Source of the DNA: CAVSSX01 sp963730735
GTDB taxonomy: Bacteria; Actinomycetota; Acidimicrobiia; Acidimicrobiales; RAAP-2
Length of the DNA stretch: 64,000 nt
Direction: 5' to 3'
Assembly (NCBI GenBank): GCA_963730735.1
Contig: CAVSSX010000008.1
Location: 1 to 64,000, forward strand
Shown piece after piece: positions 60,967 to 64,000 of this stretch. The notes beneath the pieces are model-generated. The model made no database searches. It was not told the DNA's origin and was given only the letters and a program-made list of their open reading frames with translations. Within the stretch, counting starts at the first letter, position 1; each line of letters starts with the position of its first letter. Both the position numbers and the translations under genes were made by a program.

Positions 60967-61806
60967 CTACATCGAGCGGGAGGGGTCCAGTCGCTGCTCG
61001 GCCTGCTTGGCCATCGAGTCCTGCTCGAACGTGGCCACCAGGGTGCCGTCCTCGGTGAAGACCTGGCCGCCGCCGAAGACCCGGCCCGACCCGGCCTTGT
61101 CGGCCACCGTCACGACCAGCAGCCACTGGGAGACGTCGAAGCGCTCGACGAAGTGGAGGGTGTGGCCGATGACACCGGTGGACAGGGTGACGTGGGCGTC
61201 CTCGATCCGGATGCTCTCGCGGTGGGGGTACATGGCCAGCGGGATGACGTTGCCGCAGGTGGCCCAGGCCAGCACGGCCTGGTTGGCCGCCTGGGAGTCG
61301 AGGGCGTTCGGGAAGCGGTGCCAGCCCATCTCGGCCGGGACGCCGTTCAGCGTGTGGGGCCCGGGCACCGGACGGAACTCGGCGCCGGGGAAGACCTGGC
61401 TCGAGTCGGCCTCGAGCCCGTCGGGCCCCGGCACGCCCTCGGGCATCGTCGGCTCATGGCGCATCAGGTCGGGGTCGATCGTGTTCAGCAGGACCATGGC
61501 CCGGGTGAGCAGGCGCCCGTCCTGGGTCGCCGTGATGGTGTCACTGCCCCAGGTCCGACCGGCGTGCATGCTGTCCACCTCGAGCACGATCGGCTTGGTG
61601 TAGGTGCCGGCCCGGGCGAAGATGGCGTGGATGGACCGGACGTCCTTGGTCCCCCCGGCGGCCGTCTCGGCGGCCATCAGGATCTGGCCGAGCAGCTGCC
61701 CGCTGAAGACGACGTCGCGGCCCTCGGCCGACTCCGACGGCTGGAAGACCTCGTAACGGTTCTCTCCGACGTCGGTGAGTCCCAGCAGATCCGGCAGTGT
61801 GCTCAT
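60967..61806 (-). CDS. tesB: Acyl-CoA thioesterase II
   Basis: The 279-residue protein has two hot-dog folds: VVFSGQLLGQILMAAETAAG, VRSIHAIFARAGTYTKPIVL, QDGRLLTRAMVLLN in the first, and YPHRESIRIEDAHVTLSTGV, IGHTLHFVERFDVSQWLLVV, GQVFTEDGTLVATFEQDSMA in the second. These are TesB hallmarks. It hydrolyses acyl-CoA and would fit the fatty-acid genes around it. A hot-dog gene lies 91 bases upstream on the same strand. Confidence 0.88.
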   Translation of the reverse strand: MSTLPDLLGLTDVGENRYEVFQPSESAEGRDVVFSGQLLGQILMAAETAAGGTKDVRSIHAIFARAGTYTKPIVLEVDSMHAGRTWGSDTITATQDGRLLTRAMVLLNTIDPDLMRHEPTMPEGVPGPDGLEADSSQVFPGAEFRPVPGPHTLNGVPAEMGWHRFPNALDSQAANQAVLAWATCGNVIPLAMYPHRESIRIEDAHVTLSTGVIGHTLHFVERFDVSQWLLVVTVADKAGSGRVFGGGQVFTEDGTLVATFEQDSMAKQAEQRLDPSRSM

Positions 61807-61897
61807 GGTTGTCCCTCGCCTCGTTCGTTCGGTGTCGCGAGCCTCATGCCCGGGCGACCTCGTGAGGTTACTTCGGCGGCCGGGCCGGTTGCCGGGC

Positions 61898-62311
61898 TCA
61901 GGGGGCGACGGGACCGAGGGCCAGGCGCAGGTGGGGCGGGATCTCGCACTTGCCCGAGCCGTCGGCGGCGACGACCACGTAGACGGTGGCCGCCGTGGCC
62001 ACCACCTGCTCGGCGGCCAGGAACTCGAAGCCGAGGGTGAACGACGTGCGGCCGATCCGCTCCAGGGCCACGCGTACGCCGGCCCGGTCGCCCCAGCGCA
62101 ACGAGCCCCGCCAGTCGACCTCGGTGTGGACGACCTGGACGTCGTGGCCGTCCTCCAACATGGTCTGGTACGGGAGGCCGCCCTCGTGGAGGAAGGCCGT
62201 CATGGCGTCGTCGAGGTAGGCCAGGTACCACATGTTGAAGACCACCCGTTGCTGGTCGACCTCGAGGTACCGGATGGCCACGGGGTGCACGAAGGGCGTC
62301 GGCCGGGCCAC
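61898..62311 (-). CDS. 4-hydroxybenzoyl-CoA thioesterase-type hot-dog protein
   Basis: The 137-residue single hot-dog protein reads IRYLEVDQQRVVFNMWYLAY with the YbgC/FadM-like active-site Asp. LDDAMTAFLHEGGLPYQTML and VVHTEVDWRGSLRWGDRAGV follow. It likely cleaves an acyl-CoA. GTG 62311 is chosen because homology begins soon after. Confidence 0.82.
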   Translation of the reverse strand: MARPTPFVHPVAIRYLEVDQQRVVFNMWYLAYLDDAMTAFLHEGGLPYQTMLEDGHDVQVVHTEVDWRGSLRWGDRAGVRVALERIGRTSFTLGFEFLAAEQVVATAATVYVVVAADGSGKCEIPPHLRLALGPVAP

Positions 62312-62375
62312 CGGCCCAGTCTCCCACGGCGACCTCGGGCGACCCGGGCCGGCTCCGGGCTCGGTCGGCCGGCCC

Positions 62376-62385
62376 CGGTACAATG
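62376..62385 (+). promoter_or_regulatory. -10 candidate TACAAT before the amidohydrolase gene
   Basis: GGTACAATGG lies about 60 bases before ATG 62446, which has its own purine-rich ribosome site (AGGGGGAAGCAGG). Confidence 0.4.
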
Positions 62386-62445
62386 GGGAGGTCGTCGTCG
62401 CCGGCCCATGCCCACGGGTGCCGCCGGCAGGTAGGGGGAAGCAGG

Positions 62446-63627
62446 ATGTCGCTCGGGTACAAGATGTTCGACGCGGACAACCATCTCTACGAGGCGGCCG
62501 ACGCCTTCACTCGGCACCTGCCGGCCCACCGCAAGCCCGACTTCTACTGGATGACCGACGAGCGGGGCCACCGCCACCCGGTGCTCGGCGGGAGGGTCTG
62601 GGACTACCTGCCCAACCCGACCTTCGACCCGATCGCCGTCGCCGGCTGCCTGCTCGAGGTGTTCAAGGGCACGGAGACGATGCTCGAGGCCAAGAACAAG
62701 GCCTACACCTTCGAGCGGTTGGCCGACCGGCCGGAGTACCAGGAGCGGGTAGCCCGGATCCAGCGGATGGACGAGCAGGAGGTGGAGGCGGCCCTGCTCT
62801 TCCCCACCCTCGTCTCGGGGCTCGAGGAGGCGACGGGCAGCGATGTGGACCTCACGCAGGACCTCCTGTGGTCGTTCAACCGGTGGCTCGAGGAGGAGTG
62901 GGGCTTCGCCTACCAGGGCCGGTTGTTCGCCACCCCGGTCATCTCGCTCTCGGACCTCGACCAGGCCCTGGCCATGCTCGACTGGGCGCTCGAGCACGGC
63001 GCCCGGGCGTTGATGATCCGCCCCTCCCCCGTGCCCACCCGCGAGGGCATGCGGTCGCCGGCCTCGCCGCAGTTCGACCGGTTCTGGGCCCGGTGCCAGG
63101 AGGCCGAGGTGCTGGTCTGCGGCCATCTCTCGGCCACCGGCTACCACCGCTACTCGGGCGACTGGACGGGCATCTACGAGATGAAGCCCCACATCAACCA
63201 GGGCCCCTTCGCCTCCATCGCCACCCACGCCCGGGACACGATGGACTTCTACACGGCCATGGTGGTCCACGGGGCGGTCACCCGGTTCCCGCGGCTCCGC
63301 CTGCTCTCGGTGGAGAACGGCTCGGACTGGGTCAGCTGGCTGATCGAGCGGTTCAAGGTGGAGTACTCCCGGTTCCCCGGGGCCTTCGTGGAGGACCCGC
63401 TGGCGGCGTTCGAGCGCTGCGTCTGGGTCGTCCCCTACTGGGAGGAGCCCATCGGCGAGCTGGCCCAGCTGCTCCCGGTGGAGCGGATCCTGGCCGGGTC
63501 GGACTTCCCCCACTCCGACGGACTGCCCGAGCCGACGCAGTTCGCCAAGGCGCTCTCGGACTTCGACGATCGCCAGACCAAGATGATCATGCGCGACAAC
63601 TTGAAGGGCCTGCTCGGGACCAGCTGA
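62446..63627 (+). CDS. Amidohydrolase-2 family metal-dependent hydrolase
   Basis: The 393-residue protein begins KMFDADNHLYEAADAFTRHL with the D-x-x-x-H pattern typical of this family's mono-metal members. Later it has CGHLSATGYHRYSGDW, RLRLLSVENGSDWVSWLIER and ILAGSDFPHSDGLPEPTQFA with the catalytic Asp. Members are decarboxylases or hydrolases of aromatic and lactone substrates. The chemistry here is unknown. An acyl-CoA synthetase gene follows, 39 bases on. Confidence 0.85.
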   Translation: MSLGYKMFDADNHLYEAADAFTRHLPAHRKPDFYWMTDERGHRHPVLGGRVWDYLPNPTFDPIAVAGCLLEVFKGTETMLEAKNKAYTFERLADRPEYQERVARIQRMDEQEVEAALLFPTLVSGLEEATGSDVDLTQDLLWSFNRWLEEEWGFAYQGRLFATPVISLSDLDQALAMLDWALEHGARALMIRPSPVPTREGMRSPASPQFDRFWARCQEAEVLVCGHLSATGYHRYSGDWTGIYEMKPHINQGPFASIATHARDTMDFYTAMVVHGAVTRFPRLRLLSVENGSDWVSWLIERFKVEYSRFPGAFVEDPLAAFERCVWVVPYWEEPIGELAQLLPVERILAGSDFPHSDGLPEPTQFAKALSDFDDRQTKMIMRDNLKGLLGTS

Positions 63628-63666
63628 GCGGGGCGGTCCACGAGGGCGCGATCGACCGGGGGGACG

Positions 63667-64000
63667 ATGACTGATCCGAAGGCCGCACTGACCACGCCGA
63701 CGTGGTTCCGGGCCCTGGCCGAGCGCCACGGCGACGCCGAGGCCATGGTCGACAGCCGCCACCGGCTGACCTACCGCCAGCTCGACGAGCAGTCGGCCGT
63801 CTGGGCCCGGGGCCTCCTGGCCCGGGGCGTCGGCAAGCGCTCGCGGATCGGCCTGTGGATGGGCAACGGCGTCGAGTGGCTGGTCTCGTTCGCCGCCGTC
63901 ACCCGGATCGGGGCGGTCGCCGTCCCGCTCAGCACGTTCTTCAAGGGCGCCGAGCTGGCCCGGGTGGTCCGCCACGCCGACCTCCAGGGCCTGGTGGTGC
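63667..64000 (+). CDS. Acyl-CoA synthetase, AMP-binding domain (cut by window end)
   Basis: Only the first 111 codons are in the window: TDPKAALTTPTWFRALAERH, HRLTYRQLDEQSAVWARGLL, WMGNGVEWLVSFAAVTRIGA and VAVPLSTFFKGAELARVVRH. These are typical of the N-terminus of acyl-CoA synthetases. The P-loop lies beyond the end. With the upstream amidohydrolase it suggests a catabolic unit. Confidence 0.8.
   Translation, partial: MTDPKAALTTPTWFRALAERHGDAEAMVDSRHRLTYRQLDEQSAVWARGLLARGVGKRSRIGLWMGNGVEWLVSFAAVTRIGAVAVPLSTFFKGAELARVVRHADLQGLVV

Overview
The window is a contiguous piece of a GC-rich chromosome. It looks like an actinobacterium, most likely class Acidimicrobiia; the class is an inference from gene content and order, not from a tree. 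Supporting signs are the gcvH / FHA-GarA-like / FtsR-like MerR / DUF151 gene order, an F420-type luciferase-like enzyme, a KorAB ferredoxin oxidoreductase, a MerR gene beside the glycine cleavage genes, many GTG starts, and a recurring TAnnnT hexamer 6-8 bases before start codons that suggests leaderless transcripts.

Bases 1-6220 hold a complete rrn operon (16S, a spacer without tRNA, 23S, 5S, terminator). The 23S gene is interrupted after the equivalent of E. coli U1931 by a 712-base group I intron. Its P1, P2, P3, P4, P7, P8 and P9 helices can be drawn by hand. It carries a LAGLIDADG homing endonuclease gene that overlaps the ribozyme core and is broken by three small frameshifts. This is the most notable element of the window.

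Bases 6300-20500 are housekeeping: a TPR protein, a K+ channel, class I aldolase, KorAB, a DUF1015 protein, a CDP-alcohol phosphatidyltransferase, a sugar-nucleotidyltransferase/phosphomannomutase-like fusion, then gcvH, an FHA protein, ftsR and the DUF151 nuclease. Bases 20500-32770 hold a lipoprotein, an AcuI-type reductase, an S9 peptidase, a membrane glycosyltransferase candidate, thiD, thiG and an Fe(III)-type ABC transporter. The transporter's binding protein and permease contain about a dozen single-base insertions although the ATPase gene is intact. Bases 32800-37980 hold a second MerR, a small PD-(D/E)XK-like protein and gcvT-gcvPA-gcvPB. With gcvH and a dihydrolipoamide dehydrogenase not seen here, these would form the glycine cleavage system.

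Bases 38000-42500 hold a VOC protein, a class II aldolase, two CrcB fluoride exporters behind a fluoride riboswitch, and a tetR-MFS exporter unit. Bases 42500-48650 form a polyhydroxyalkanoate island: phasin-like protein, acyl-CoA ligase and PHA synthase on the minus strand, and an XRE regulator with an intracellular PHA depolymerase on the plus strand. After a GST and an LLM oxidoreductase comes a gene-poor spacer (50392-52192) with unusual short repeats. Next are a SoxR with a sox box in front of a PPOX-class flavoenzyme, a TIM-barrel isomerase, two CaiB-type CoA-transferase genes, a NifU-like protein, an isochorismatase-fold hydrolase, an exported GH5 glycosidase, two thioesterases, an amidohydrolase and an acyl-CoA synthetase cut by the window end.

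At least 18 apparent indels interrupt otherwise well-conserved frames, most of them +1 insertions. Either the assembly carries indel errors or this genome holds many fresh frameshifts. Every broken or fused gene below should be read with that in mind.
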